Below, one piece after another: positions 19,137-28,085 of a stretch of 64,000 bases of DNA (position 1 is its first letter; every line of letters starts with the position of its first letter). The notes under the pieces are model-generated. The model saw nothing but the letters and a program-made list of their open reading frames with translations, did not search any database and had not been told where the DNA came from. The translations under genes and the position numbers were made by a program. The stretch spans positions 1 through 64,000 of the forward strand of contig LSTF01000001.1 in NCBI GenBank assembly GCA_001644455.1, read 5' to 3'. Source of the stretch: Betaproteobacteria bacterium SCGC AG-212-J23. GTDB taxonomy: Bacteria > Pseudomonadota > Gammaproteobacteria > Burkholderiales > SG8-39.

Positions 19137-20147
19137 TCACCTCAGACGAAACACGCTTTCGATGTTGTCCTGGTAGAGCTTTTTCCGGTCCGCGTCGCTC
19201 ATCGGCATCTCGTCCGTGACTTTTACCTCGTCGGGCACGAACTGGTAGGGATAGTCCATCGCGTACATCACGCGCTCGATGCCGAGCACCGAGATGCAGA
19301 ACTGGATCGCCGGCGCCCACTGCATGCCGCTGGTGGTGACCCAGATGTTCCGCTTGAAATAATCACTCACCTTCATTTCGAGGGGCTTCACCCCCGGATA
19401 GCGCTGCGCTCGCACCATTGAGGCGTGCATGAAGTCGAGGCGGAACAGCCAGAACGGCAGGCCCTCGCCGAGGTGGCCGACGACGATGCGCAGCTTCGGG
19501 AAGCGGTCGAAGACGCCGGCGACGATGATGCGCAGGAGATGCAGCCCGGTCTCGACCGCGAAGCCGTAGATCGCGCCGTCGAGGCCGCGCGGCAGGAACG
19601 GCGCGATCATCTCGCGCGGCGGCGTGTTGGGATGGATGTAGATCGGCACGTCGAGCGCCTGCGCCGCCTCGAAGATCTCCCAGCACTTCGGGTCGTCGAG
19701 GTACGCGCCCTGCGTGTGCGAGTTGACCACCGCGCCCTTCAGGCCCAGTCCGACCGCGCGCTGCAGTTCCTTCACCGCGTCGCGCGGAGCGTGCGGGGCG
19801 ATCGCCGCCAGGCCGGCATACCGATCCGACAGGTGGGCGATGAGTTGGTCGTTCATGTCGCGAGCGAGGGCCACGGCCTCGGTCGCCTCGAAGACCTGCA
19901 CGCCCGGCGAGCTGAGCAGGATGAGCTGCTTCGCGATGCCGGTCGCGTCCATGTCGGCGAGGCGCTGCGGGCCGAGGTCCTGGATGCGGCGCACGAGCGC
20001 AGTGGCGCGCTCGGTCGGGCCGAGGAAGAAACCCCACAGGCTGCGGAAGCCCGGGTCCCAGGATTCCGGCTTCTCCTGCAGGAGCTTGCGATAGCGCTCG
20101 AGGATTTCCTTCGGCGCCCAGGCTTCCTCTGCCGCGATGCGGATCAT
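19137..20147 (-). CDS. Amidohydrolase family protein (ACMSD-like decarboxylase superfamily)
   Basis: IRIAAEEAWAPKEI; DVPIYIHPNTPP; RIVVGHLGEGLPFWLFRLD; AMDYPYQ. Confidence 0.85.
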   Translation of the reverse strand: MIRIAAEEAWAPKEILERYRKLLQEKPESWDPGFRSLWGFFLGPTERATALVRRIQDLGPQRLADMDATGIAKQLILLSSPGVQVFEATEAVALARDMNDQLIAHLSDRYAGLAAIAPHAPRDAVKELQRAVGLGLKGAVVNSHTQGAYLDDPKCWEIFEAAQALDVPIYIHPNTPPREMIAPFLPRGLDGAIYGFAVETGLHLLRIIVAGVFDRFPKLRIVVGHLGEGLPFWLFRLDFMHASMVRAQRYPGVKPLEMKVSDYFKRNIWVTTSGMQWAPAIQFCISVLGIERVMYAMDYPYQFVPDEVKVTDEMPMSDADRKKLYQDNIESVFRLR

Positions 20148-20164
20148 TGGAATAGCATAGCCGC

Positions 20165-20902
20165 ATGCGATGGGGGATCGCTCTACTGCTTTCGCTTTGC
20201 GCGCTCGCCGCGAGCGCGGCCCGGACGCTCGAGGAGGACACCCAGTACTACCTCGACCTCCTCAACGAGCCCGATGCGCGCCGCCAGGCCACCGAATTCG
20301 AGGCGCTCTCGGCGATGGGTCTCTCCGATCCGCGCCTGTTCGATGCGGTGCAGGAACGGCTGGTCGTCGATTACGAATTCGCGCGCCTCGTCCGCGAGAA
20401 CCGCGCCCGGGTGGCCTGGTACTTCCGCGCGCTGGGCTTCTCCGGCCAGGCGAAGTACGAGCCGACGCTCCGGCGCTTCGTCGACGACAAGACCTACCGC
20501 AACTACGCCATCGCCGCGCTGCGCGACCGGCCGCAGTACGAGAAATGGAACCCGGTGATCTCCTCCCGCGCCGCGTTCGATCCGGGCCTGACCGACGACC
20601 AGAACCGGCTGCTGAACATGCTGCGCGCCGACGATCCGCTGCTTTACCGCGTGGCCGCGAAGCGCGCCTTCCTGACCCACGAGACGAATCCCGCGGTGGC
20701 GGGCGCGCTCGCCGACCGGCTGCGCGCCCTGTACCCGACCGCGACCGACGACGAGAGCGAGGAAACCGCCGGCTGGCTGATCAACGCGCTCGGCCGGGCC
20801 GGCGGCGAAACGGCGGCGACGCTCCTCGGCGAGGTCGCCCGGCGCGCGCCCTCCGACAAGCTGAAGCGGCGCGCCGGAACCGTGCTGAGCCGCGGAAGCT
20901 AG
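20165..20902 (+). CDS. Hypothetical exported protein, possibly HEAT-like helical repeats
   Basis: 245 aa, signal peptide, helical repeated pattern. Confidence 0.6.
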   Translation: MRWGIALLLSLCALAASAARTLEEDTQYYLDLLNEPDARRQATEFEALSAMGLSDPRLFDAVQERLVVDYEFARLVRENRARVAWYFRALGFSGQAKYEPTLRRFVDDKTYRNYAIAALRDRPQYEKWNPVISSRAAFDPGLTDDQNRLLNMLRADDPLLYRVAAKRAFLTHETNPAVAGALADRLRALYPTATDDESEETAGWLINALGRAGGETAATLLGEVARRAPSDKLKRRAGTVLSRGS

Positions 20903-20911
20903 ACTCCCGGA

Positions 20912-23464
20912 GTGCAAATCGAGAAGGGAAAGCTGTTTTCGCGGCTGGCCGAAGGCCACGCGGCGCGCATCACCGTCGTCACGCCGAACAAGCGCCTCTC
21001 GCAGGCGCTGATGCTCGAGTTCGACTCGTTTCAAATAGAGAGAAAACTGTCCGTCTGGGAGGCGCCCGACATCCTGCCGTTCGGCGCCTTCGTGCAGCGC
21101 CTCTACGAGGACGGGCTCTATTCCGATCTCTCCGCCGAGCTGCCGATGCTCCTCACGCCGGCGCAGGAAGAGGAGATCTGGAAGCAGGTCGTCGCCGGCA
21201 GCGGCCTGCTGGCCGTGGACGGAACCGCGGCGAAGTGCCGCGACGCCTGGAACCTCGCCAACCTGTGGCGCGTTCGCCCGGGCGAGAGCAACGAGGACAC
21301 CAGCGCTTTTTCCCAATGGTTGAATCACTACAAGAGAAAAATCGGCAGCGACGTCGATAGCGCGCAGCTTCCCGACCTGCTGCACAAGTTCCTGCCCGAG
21401 CTGAAGCGGCCGAAGACTGTCGTCGCCTACGCCTTCGACATCCTGCCGCCGCAGACGAAGGAATTCCTGGACGCGCTGGGAATCGAAGTTCTCTTTTCGA
21501 AGCCGACCCCTCGCGCCGGCGGCGCTTCGCGAGCGGCCTTCGACTCGCCGAAGAAGGAGCTCGAGGCCGCGGCGCAGTGGGCGAGGGCGCGGCTCGAGGC
21601 GGGCGCGACGCGGATTGGCGTTGTTTTTCCTTCTTTGCAGGAAAGGAGAAAAGAAGTCGCGCGGGTTTTCTCGCGCGTCATGGGCGATGTGAAGCCGTTC
21701 AATATCTCGATCGGCATTCCCCTGGATCGGTACCCGGTCGTCGCGCTTGCCTTGCTGGTGCTTCGCTTTTCGGAAGAGCAACTCTCCTTCGACGAGGTGA
21801 GCAGGCTGGTGCGCTCGCCCTTCATCGGCGGCGCCGAGAGCGAGCTCGGCGCGCGCATGAAGCTCGACCTGCGCCTGCGCGACAAGCTCGGCGCGACGGT
21901 GGCGCTGCCGAAGCTGATCGCTTTCCTGGACAAGAGCCTGGTCCTGAGGCAGAAGCTCGAAAAAGCCTTTGCCTTGCGCGAGACCGGGCTCTTCGCGCAG
22001 AAGACGCCGGCCGAGTGGGCGCGGCATTTCTCGGCGGTTCTCGAAGCCGCCGGCTTCCCCGGCGAGCGCCCGCTCGATTCGGACGAATTCCAGGCGCGGG
22101 CCAAGTGGCACGAGGCGCTCGGCGAGCTCTCGAAGCTGGACCGAATTTCTTCGCCGTTGCCTTTCAATGAAGTCTTCTCGATCTTGAGAAAGATTTGTGC
22201 CGACACGCTTTTCCAGCCCGAGACCCCCGACACGCCGATCCAGGTGCTGGGCCTCCTCGAGTCGGTCGGCGCGGAGTTCGACCATCTCTGGGTGACCGGC
22301 CTCACCGACGAGGCCTGGCCGCTGAAGAGCGCGCCGAATCCCTTCCTGCCGCTCGCGCCGCAGAGGAAGGCCGGCATCCCCGAGGCGAGCGCGGAGACTT
22401 CGCTCGCGCTCGACCGGCGCATCACCGACGGCTGGAAGCAGGCCGCGGGCGAAGTGGTGTTCTCGTTCTTCACCAAGGAGCAGGACCGCGACGTGCTGGC
22501 AAGCCCGCTGATCGCCGACGTCCCCGAGAAGAAGGTCGAGGTTCCCGCTTTCCCGAGACTGCGCGACTTGATCTTTGCTTCTCGAAAAGTTCAGATCATC
22601 GAAGATCGCGTCGCGCCCGCCGTTAGGGCAAAACAGATCCGCAGCGGTACCAAGGTCCTCTCCGACCAGGCGGCGTGCCCGTTCCGCGCCTTCGCGCGCC
22701 ATCGCCTCTCCGCCGAGGAGATGGAGGAGCCCGCCGACGGCCTCGACGCCTCGGAGCGCGGCAAGCTGGTGCACGAGCTGATGAGGCACCTGTGGGAACA
22801 AATAAAAAATTCAGAAGGGTTGAAAGGCGATGTTTCATCGGCCATCGAGCAAGCCGCGGCAGCCGCGGTGAAGGAACTCAAGCTCGAAGGCCGCATCGCC
22901 GAGCTCGAGCGCGCGCGCCTGGCGCGCCTCGCGCGCGAATGGCTGGAGGTCGAGAAGGCGCGTCCCGCCTTCAGTATTTTTTCCCTGGAAGAAAAACGAA
23001 CCCTCGAGTTCGCCGGCCTGGAGTTCGGCGCGCGCATCGACCGCATGGACAAGCTCGAGAGCGGCGGCCACGCGATCATCGACTACAAGACCGGCGGCAG
23101 CATCACGCCGCGGCGCTGGGACCCGCCGCGCCCCGACGAGCCGCAGCTCGCGCTCTACGCGGTGGCGGCGAAGGAGGAGATCTCCGCCGTCGCCTTCGCC
23201 AAGGTGCGTCCCGGCGAGATGCGCTTCATGGGCTACTCGCGCGACGACAAGGCGATCCCCAAGGTGCAGAAGGCGAAGGCGTGGCAGCCGCTGCTGCGCG
23301 CCTGGAAGGACGAGGCCGAGTCGCTCGGCACTTCGTTCGCGCGCGGCGACGCGGGCGTCGACCCCAAGAAGGACCTCATGACCTGCCGCTACTGCGGCCT
23401 GGAGACGCTCTGCCGCGTCTACGAGAAGATCAACGTGCTGGCGGAAGAGGAATTCGAAGAGTGA
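20912..23464 (+). CDS. AddB-like PD-(D/E)XK nuclease / inactivated helicase family DNA repair protein
   Basis: 850 aa, GTG start; GHAIIDYKTGG nuclease motif; CPFRAF ... CRYCGLETLC Fe-S-type cysteines. Confidence 0.82.
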   Translation: MQIEKGKLFSRLAEGHAARITVVTPNKRLSQALMLEFDSFQIERKLSVWEAPDILPFGAFVQRLYEDGLYSDLSAELPMLLTPAQEEEIWKQVVAGSGLLAVDGTAAKCRDAWNLANLWRVRPGESNEDTSAFSQWLNHYKRKIGSDVDSAQLPDLLHKFLPELKRPKTVVAYAFDILPPQTKEFLDALGIEVLFSKPTPRAGGASRAAFDSPKKELEAAAQWARARLEAGATRIGVVFPSLQERRKEVARVFSRVMGDVKPFNISIGIPLDRYPVVALALLVLRFSEEQLSFDEVSRLVRSPFIGGAESELGARMKLDLRLRDKLGATVALPKLIAFLDKSLVLRQKLEKAFALRETGLFAQKTPAEWARHFSAVLEAAGFPGERPLDSDEFQARAKWHEALGELSKLDRISSPLPFNEVFSILRKICADTLFQPETPDTPIQVLGLLESVGAEFDHLWVTGLTDEAWPLKSAPNPFLPLAPQRKAGIPEASAETSLALDRRITDGWKQAAGEVVFSFFTKEQDRDVLASPLIADVPEKKVEVPAFPRLRDLIFASRKVQIIEDRVAPAVRAKQIRSGTKVLSDQAACPFRAFARHRLSAEEMEEPADGLDASERGKLVHELMRHLWEQIKNSEGLKGDVSSAIEQAAAAAVKELKLEGRIAELERARLARLAREWLEVEKARPAFSIFSLEEKRTLEFAGLEFGARIDRMDKLESGGHAIIDYKTGGSITPRRWDPPRPDEPQLALYAVAAKEEISAVAFAKVRPGEMRFMGYSRDDKAIPKVQKAKAWQPLLRAWKDEAESLGTSFARGDAGVDPKKDLMTCRYCGLETLCRVYEKINVLAEEEFEE

Positions 23465-23469
23465 GCGAG

Positions 23470-26400
23470 ATGAAGGACGCCGCCCAGCGGGAACGCGCGC
23501 TCGACGTGCGCCACTCGTTCATCGTCCAGGCGCCCGCCGGCTCCGGGAAGACGGATTTGCTGGTGCGTCGCTTTCTGAAGCTGCTGGCCACGGCAAAAAA
23601 GCCGGAAGAAATCCTCGCCATCACGTTTACGAAGAAAGCCGCGGCGGAGATGCGCAAGCGCATCCTCAAAGAGCTTCCGAACTCCGCCGAGGTCGCCCAC
23701 CGCCTTCGCATCCAGACCATCGACGCTTTCTGTGCAGCCTTGACTCGTCAAGTCCCGGTGCTCGCCCGCTTCGGCGCGCAGCCCGAGATCATCGAGGACG
23801 CGCGGCCACTCTACAAGGAAGCCGCGGGGCGCGTCTTCGAGGAATTCAATCCCGCGACCGAGCGGCTGCTCGCGCACCTCGACAACAACATCCCGCTCGC
23901 CACCGACCAGCTCGCGAAGATGCTCGAGAGCCGCGACCGCTGGCTGCGCAAGACCGGCGCGGTGCCGACGCGGCAGGAGCTGGAAGCGACCCTGGTCTCC
24001 GAAAGGAATCGCCTTCTCCACAAAGCCAAGGCCCTTTACCCGAAAGCCTCGGAAGCTCTCGCGCGCGGCTTCCTGACGCAGAAGGGCGAGTGGACCAAGC
24101 GCTCCCCGCCGCCGCCCGAGTTCGTCCAGATCGCCGGCCTGCGCGAAGCGCTCTGGGCGCTCTACAACATGCCGCCGGAGAAGTACGAGGACCGGCAATG
24201 GGAGGCGCTGGAAGCGATCCTCGCGCTGCTCAAGCCCGCCGTCGCGCAGCTGAAGGTGCTGTTCGGCGAGCGCGGCCAGGCCGACTTCACCGAGTTCGCG
24301 CACGGCGCGCTCGCCGCGCTCGGCTCGGTCGACGACCCGAGCGATCTCCTGCTCTCGCTCGACCAGAAGATCTCGCACATCCTGGTCGATGAGTTCCAGG
24401 ACACTTCGCTTTCCCAATATGAATTACTTGTGAAGTTGACCTCGGGGTGGTCCGCCGACGACGGCCGCACGCTCTTCCTCGTCGGCGACCCGATGCAGTC
24501 GATCTACCGCTTCCGCGAAGCCGAGGTGTCTTTGTTTTTGCGCGCCAAGCACTCCGGCGTCGGTTCCGTTTCCCTCGAGCCGATCGAGCTCAGCACCAAC
24601 CGCCGCTCGCAGGAAGGCCTCGTCGAGTGGTTCAACGCCGCCTTCCCGCGGGTTTTACCTTCACAAGAGGATCAAACCTCCGGGGCTGTCCCGTACCTCC
24701 CCGCCACGCCCTTCGAGCCGAAGCTCGATGGCACCGCCGTGAGCTGGCACTGCGGCTATGACCGCGAAGCCGAAGCAGCCCAAGTTGTTTCAATCGTTAA
24801 ATCTTCCCCCGGGAAAAAAGCAATTCTGGTCCGCAACCGCGCCCACCTCGACGAGATCGTCCCCGCGCTCAAGGAGGCGGGCGTGCGCTTCAAGGCGCTC
24901 GACATCGAGCAGCTCGGCGAGAAGCAGGTGGTGCAGGACCTCTATGCCCTGACGCGCGCGCTCCTGCACCTCGGCGACCGCATCGCCTGGCTCGCCCTCC
25001 TCAGGGCGCCTTGGTGCGGCCTGACGCTCGCCGACCTGCTGGCCTTGTCGGTTGGCCCCCCTGACAAGGGGGGAAGCGAGTTTACGAGCGGGGGGTTTTT
25101 GGTTTTCGATCTTTTGAACGATTCCGTCCATTTGTCCCCCGACGGCTACGCCCGCGTCTCCCGCCTTCGCGATGTGCTCAAGCCGCTGATCGACAACCGC
25201 CTGCGCGGCTCCTTGCGCGAGCGCGTCGAGGGCGCGTGGCTCGCGCTCGGCGGCCCCGCGTGCGTCGAGAGCGCCACCGACCTCGAGGACGCCGAGATCT
25301 TCCTCGACGAGCTCGAGCGCCTGGAAGAGGCGGGCGAGGTCGACCTCGCCGCCCTCGAAGACCGGATCAAGGGCCGCCTCTACGCGCTCCCCGATGTCGA
25401 GGCCCCCGACGACGCGGTCGAGATCATGACCATCCACCGCGCCAAGGGTCTCGAGTTCGACCACGTGATCGTCCCCGGCCTCGACCGCCTCCCTCGTTCG
25501 GGCCCCAAACCACTTCTTGTTTGGAAGTCTTTGGTTTCTTCGGTTTTGCGCCCTGACTCGGGGGTTCGCTCGCCTCGGCCCCCTGACAAGGGGGCAGCGA
25601 ACGAAGTGAGCGGGGGTTCTCTTCTCCTCGCGCCCATCGACGAGACCGGCGCCGGCGAAGACCCGACATATAAGTATGTGCGCGAGCTCGACAAGGACGC
25701 CGACGACATCGAGTCCGGCCGCCTCTTCTACGTCGCCGCCACCCGCGCCAAGCAGCGCCTGCACCTCCTCGCCTGCGCGAAGGCAACCGAAGACCTCGCC
25801 GCCCGCGATCCCTCGAAGCGCTCCCTCCTCAGCAAGATCTGGTGGCAAGCACGCGCGCACTTCGGCCCCGCGCCCGCCGATGCGATCGCCGAACCCGAGC
25901 GCATGCCGATTCGAGATGTGTTGCAGCGGCTTCCTGCCGGCTTCGCTGTGCCAGGTGCGCCGACGTCGGTGAAGTGGAGCGCGCCGGAGGATGGACGTCA
26001 GGAAGAAGAGATCGAATTCTCATGGGCGGGCGAGACAGCGCGGCACGTCGGAACGGTGGTGCATCGGTGGCTGCAGCGAATTGCAGACGATGAGTTGCGC
26101 GAGTGGGACGTGAAGCGCGTCGATGCCCTTAGGAAGAAATTCCGTACGGAGCTCGAACGGCGTGGTGTGCCACTACGCGATATCAAAGCCTCGCTCGAGG
26201 CGGTTGGAGGTGGGCTGAAGAATGCGATTTCAGATGAGCGCGGCCGTTGGATTCTTGGTCCGCATCTAGAGGCGCGCAGCGAGCATCGCCTGCGCGTGTC
26301 GGGCAAGAACGGCGCGCGGAACTATGTCATTGATCGTCTATTCCGCGACACCTCTGGCGAACGGTGGATCGTGGACTTCAAGATCAGCAGTCACGAGGGC

Positions 26401-26538
26401 GGGGGGGTCGAGGCCTTTCTCGATGAGCAGCAAAAACGGTATGAGCCTCAACTCAACGCCTATGCGGCCTTGTTCGACCGGGCTCGCTTAGGGCTCTACT
26501 TCCCGCTTCTTCGAGGTTGGCGGCGCTGGGGCGCGTAG
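23470..26538 (+). CDS. AddA-like UvrD/Rep superfamily helicase-nuclease
   Basis: SFIVQAPAGSGKTDLLVRRFLKLL; ILVDEFQDTSLSQYELL; FLVGDPMQSIYRFREAEV; MTIHRAKGLEFDHVIVPGL; C-term RWIVDFKISSHEGG; immediately follows the addB-like gene. Confidence 0.88.
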   Translation: MKDAAQRERALDVRHSFIVQAPAGSGKTDLLVRRFLKLLATAKKPEEILAITFTKKAAAEMRKRILKELPNSAEVAHRLRIQTIDAFCAALTRQVPVLARFGAQPEIIEDARPLYKEAAGRVFEEFNPATERLLAHLDNNIPLATDQLAKMLESRDRWLRKTGAVPTRQELEATLVSERNRLLHKAKALYPKASEALARGFLTQKGEWTKRSPPPPEFVQIAGLREALWALYNMPPEKYEDRQWEALEAILALLKPAVAQLKVLFGERGQADFTEFAHGALAALGSVDDPSDLLLSLDQKISHILVDEFQDTSLSQYELLVKLTSGWSADDGRTLFLVGDPMQSIYRFREAEVSLFLRAKHSGVGSVSLEPIELSTNRRSQEGLVEWFNAAFPRVLPSQEDQTSGAVPYLPATPFEPKLDGTAVSWHCGYDREAEAAQVVSIVKSSPGKKAILVRNRAHLDEIVPALKEAGVRFKALDIEQLGEKQVVQDLYALTRALLHLGDRIAWLALLRAPWCGLTLADLLALSVGPPDKGGSEFTSGGFLVFDLLNDSVHLSPDGYARVSRLRDVLKPLIDNRLRGSLRERVEGAWLALGGPACVESATDLEDAEIFLDELERLEEAGEVDLAALEDRIKGRLYALPDVEAPDDAVEIMTIHRAKGLEFDHVIVPGLDRLPRSGPKPLLVWKSLVSSVLRPDSGVRSPRPPDKGAANEVSGGSLLLAPIDETGAGEDPTYKYVRELDKDADDIESGRLFYVAATRAKQRLHLLACAKATEDLAARDPSKRSLLSKIWWQARAHFGPAPADAIAEPERMPIRDVLQRLPAGFAVPGAPTSVKWSAPEDGRQEEEIEFSWAGETARHVGTVVHRWLQRIADDELREWDVKRVDALRKKFRTELERRGVPLRDIKASLEAVGGGLKNAISDERGRWILGPHLEARSEHRLRVSGKNGARNYVIDRLFRDTSGERWIVDFKISSHEGGGVEAFLDEQQKRYEPQLNAYAALFDRARLGLYFPLLRGWRRWGA
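25055..25100. repeat. In-frame palindromic repeat copy 1 in the addA-like gene
   Basis: gccccc ctgacaag gggggaagcgagtttacgagcggggggttttt, encodes PPDKGGSEFTSGGF. Confidence 0.6.
25578..25620. repeat. In-frame palindromic repeat copy 2 in the addA-like gene
   Basis: gccccctgacaagggggcagcgaacgaagtgagcgggggttct, encodes PPDKGAANEVSGGS. Confidence 0.6.
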
Positions 26539-26963
26539 TCCCAACGATTGGTCGTGGTGCGTGCGGAAACAATCGTGAGCACAGTGCTGCACGCTTTGGC
26601 CAGGTTTCGATCGATCTCGTGTTCCCAAATGCGGATGACACCCCATCCATTCGATCGTAGCCACCGAGATACCTTCCGGTCTCTTTTCTTATTGGCTAGA
26701 AGTTTTGTCTTCCAAAACGCCCTACGCAACTTCGGCATGACGTAATGCTGCGGGCACCCGTGCCAAAAGCATCCGTCCACGAAGATCGCGACTCGGGCAC
26801 CCGGAATGACAAGGTCCGGCCTGCCCAGAATGGAATTCTTGATCCGATAGCGCACTCCACACGCCCACAAGGCTTTTCGGAACACAACCTCTAGTCTGGT
26901 GTCACGCCCGCGATTCCGCGACATGCAGTAGGCACGTTGCGCGGGTGAAAGAACATCAGCCAC
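26496..26963 (-). CDS. vsr: Very short patch repair endonuclease (Vsr)
   Basis: MADVLSPAQRAYCMSRNRGRDTRLEVVFRKALWACGVRYR..GRPDLVIPGARVAIFVDGCFWHGCPQH. Confidence 0.95.
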   Translation of the reverse strand: MADVLSPAQRAYCMSRNRGRDTRLEVVFRKALWACGVRYRIKNSILGRPDLVIPGARVAIFVDGCFWHGCPQHYVMPKLRRAFWKTKLLANKKRDRKVSRWLRSNGWGVIRIWEHEIDRNLAKACSTVLTIVSARTTTNRWDYAPQRRQPRRSGK

Positions 26964-26978
26964 CGCACATCCTTGCGC

Positions 26979-28085
26979 TTATTCGGTCTCGACAACTACC
27001 TCGAGAGGCGTTTCGGCTGCAAAGGTTAAAGTCCGCGGGTCTACGGATATGGCATCCGCCTCAACACCTTTTGGTAGATTCGTGAGGACCTTAAGCACGC
27101 CTTCGGCAAAAGCCTTCATGGGACCAGAGACGCGGAGTTTCGCTTGGCGCTCCACGATTCCGTAGACGCGAAAGATGCGATAGTCCGTCGAGTCGCGCAT
27201 CTCCAGCAGTTCAGCGATGGAGATGTGAAGAGGGTTTTCGAAAGGTCCTCTGGTCGTCTTCACGTCAACTAACTGGTTGGCAGCCTTCTCGCGGATTTCA
27301 AAGTCAAAGGGCATGATCGCGTTGTCCCGCGACGCCCATGTGAACGCCTCGATCCTGCCGGCCCCTAATTCGCGGGTGAGGTGGTCATTCACGAATTCCT
27401 CTCCAAGCGCTCCAATCTCCTCCGCCTTCTGTCGCGCCTGTTGTAGCTCTTCCTTGGAAATGCGCCTCAACCCAGACCGTCGCTTGAGCTCGCGCATTCC
27501 TTTCGCGCCACCGACTGCAGCGTCCTCGAGGGACGACTCCAACGAAGCTCCGGCGATTGGGAACGAGGCGAGAAGTCCCTGGTGATTGAGGAGGATGTCC
27601 AAGTCAACCGGACTAATTTCGGACATCCGCCGCGACCCGAGGTGGCGATCGAACGCGGCGTGGAGCTTTGCGTCCAGCGCTTGGGACACGAGCGCTATGC
27701 GCATTGAATCTGGAAAGTGCTGTCCCGTGAATTCAAGAAGAGCAATGTCGCCCTCTCTAAGGGTGTTGAACCTATCGGGCGATTCAGGGGGGTTAAAAAT
27801 GAACTCGCCGTTCAAGCGCCAGTTCTTGTATTCACCTAGCTTGATGATCTTGCGCTGCAGGTTTAGACGTGGCGCGGGTCCCGGACCGTAAATGTCCAAG
27901 TCGACTGCAAACTTGCCTGCTCGGCTTTTCGCTTCGTCTGGCATGGCAGGAAACAGCAGTTCGACGAGCACATCAGCGTTCAGATTGATCGCCTTTTGGT
28001 TCCCTGCGTTCACATGTCGGAACTGCCATTCAAACAACGTTAGGTCTGAGCGGGTCAGTCGCTTGAGCGCCAGCTTCTTGTGCAT
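26979..28085 (-). CDS. DUF3883-like PD-(D/E)XK protein, candidate restriction endonuclease
   Basis: C-term EEIGALGEEFVNDHL...MPFDFEIREKAANQLVDVKTTRGPFENPLHIS resembles DUF3883/Mrr-like nuclease core; sits between vsr and a C5 MTase. Confidence 0.7.
   Translation of the reverse strand: MHKKLALKRLTRSDLTLFEWQFRHVNAGNQKAINLNADVLVELLFPAMPDEAKSRAGKFAVDLDIYGPGPAPRLNLQRKIIKLGEYKNWRLNGEFIFNPPESPDRFNTLREGDIALLEFTGQHFPDSMRIALVSQALDAKLHAAFDRHLGSRRMSEISPVDLDILLNHQGLLASFPIAGASLESSLEDAAVGGAKGMRELKRRSGLRRISKEELQQARQKAEEIGALGEEFVNDHLTRELGAGRIEAFTWASRDNAIMPFDFEIREKAANQLVDVKTTRGPFENPLHISIAELLEMRDSTDYRIFRVYGIVERQAKLRVSGPMKAFAEGVLKVLTNLPKGVEADAISVDPRTLTFAAETPLEVVVETE

Noticed and set aside
20183-22801. 872-aa minus-strand ORF
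   Set aside because: Shadow of the addB-like gene; low-complexity, no recognisable domain
22675-23460. Long N-terminal extension of the addA-like ORF (1287-aa version)
   Set aside because: Overlaps the addB-like gene in another frame and is Arg/Ala-rich shadow sequence; real protein starts around 23461/23470
25505-25525. CCAAAC...GTTTGG inverted repeat in the addA-like gene
   Set aside because: Short, and encodes KPLLVWKS, which fits the native helicase sequence; likely chance
26399-26408. Poly-G run in the addA-like gene as a phase-variable tract
   Set aside because: Short tract in GC-rich DNA, frame intact, no repeat unit; insufficient support
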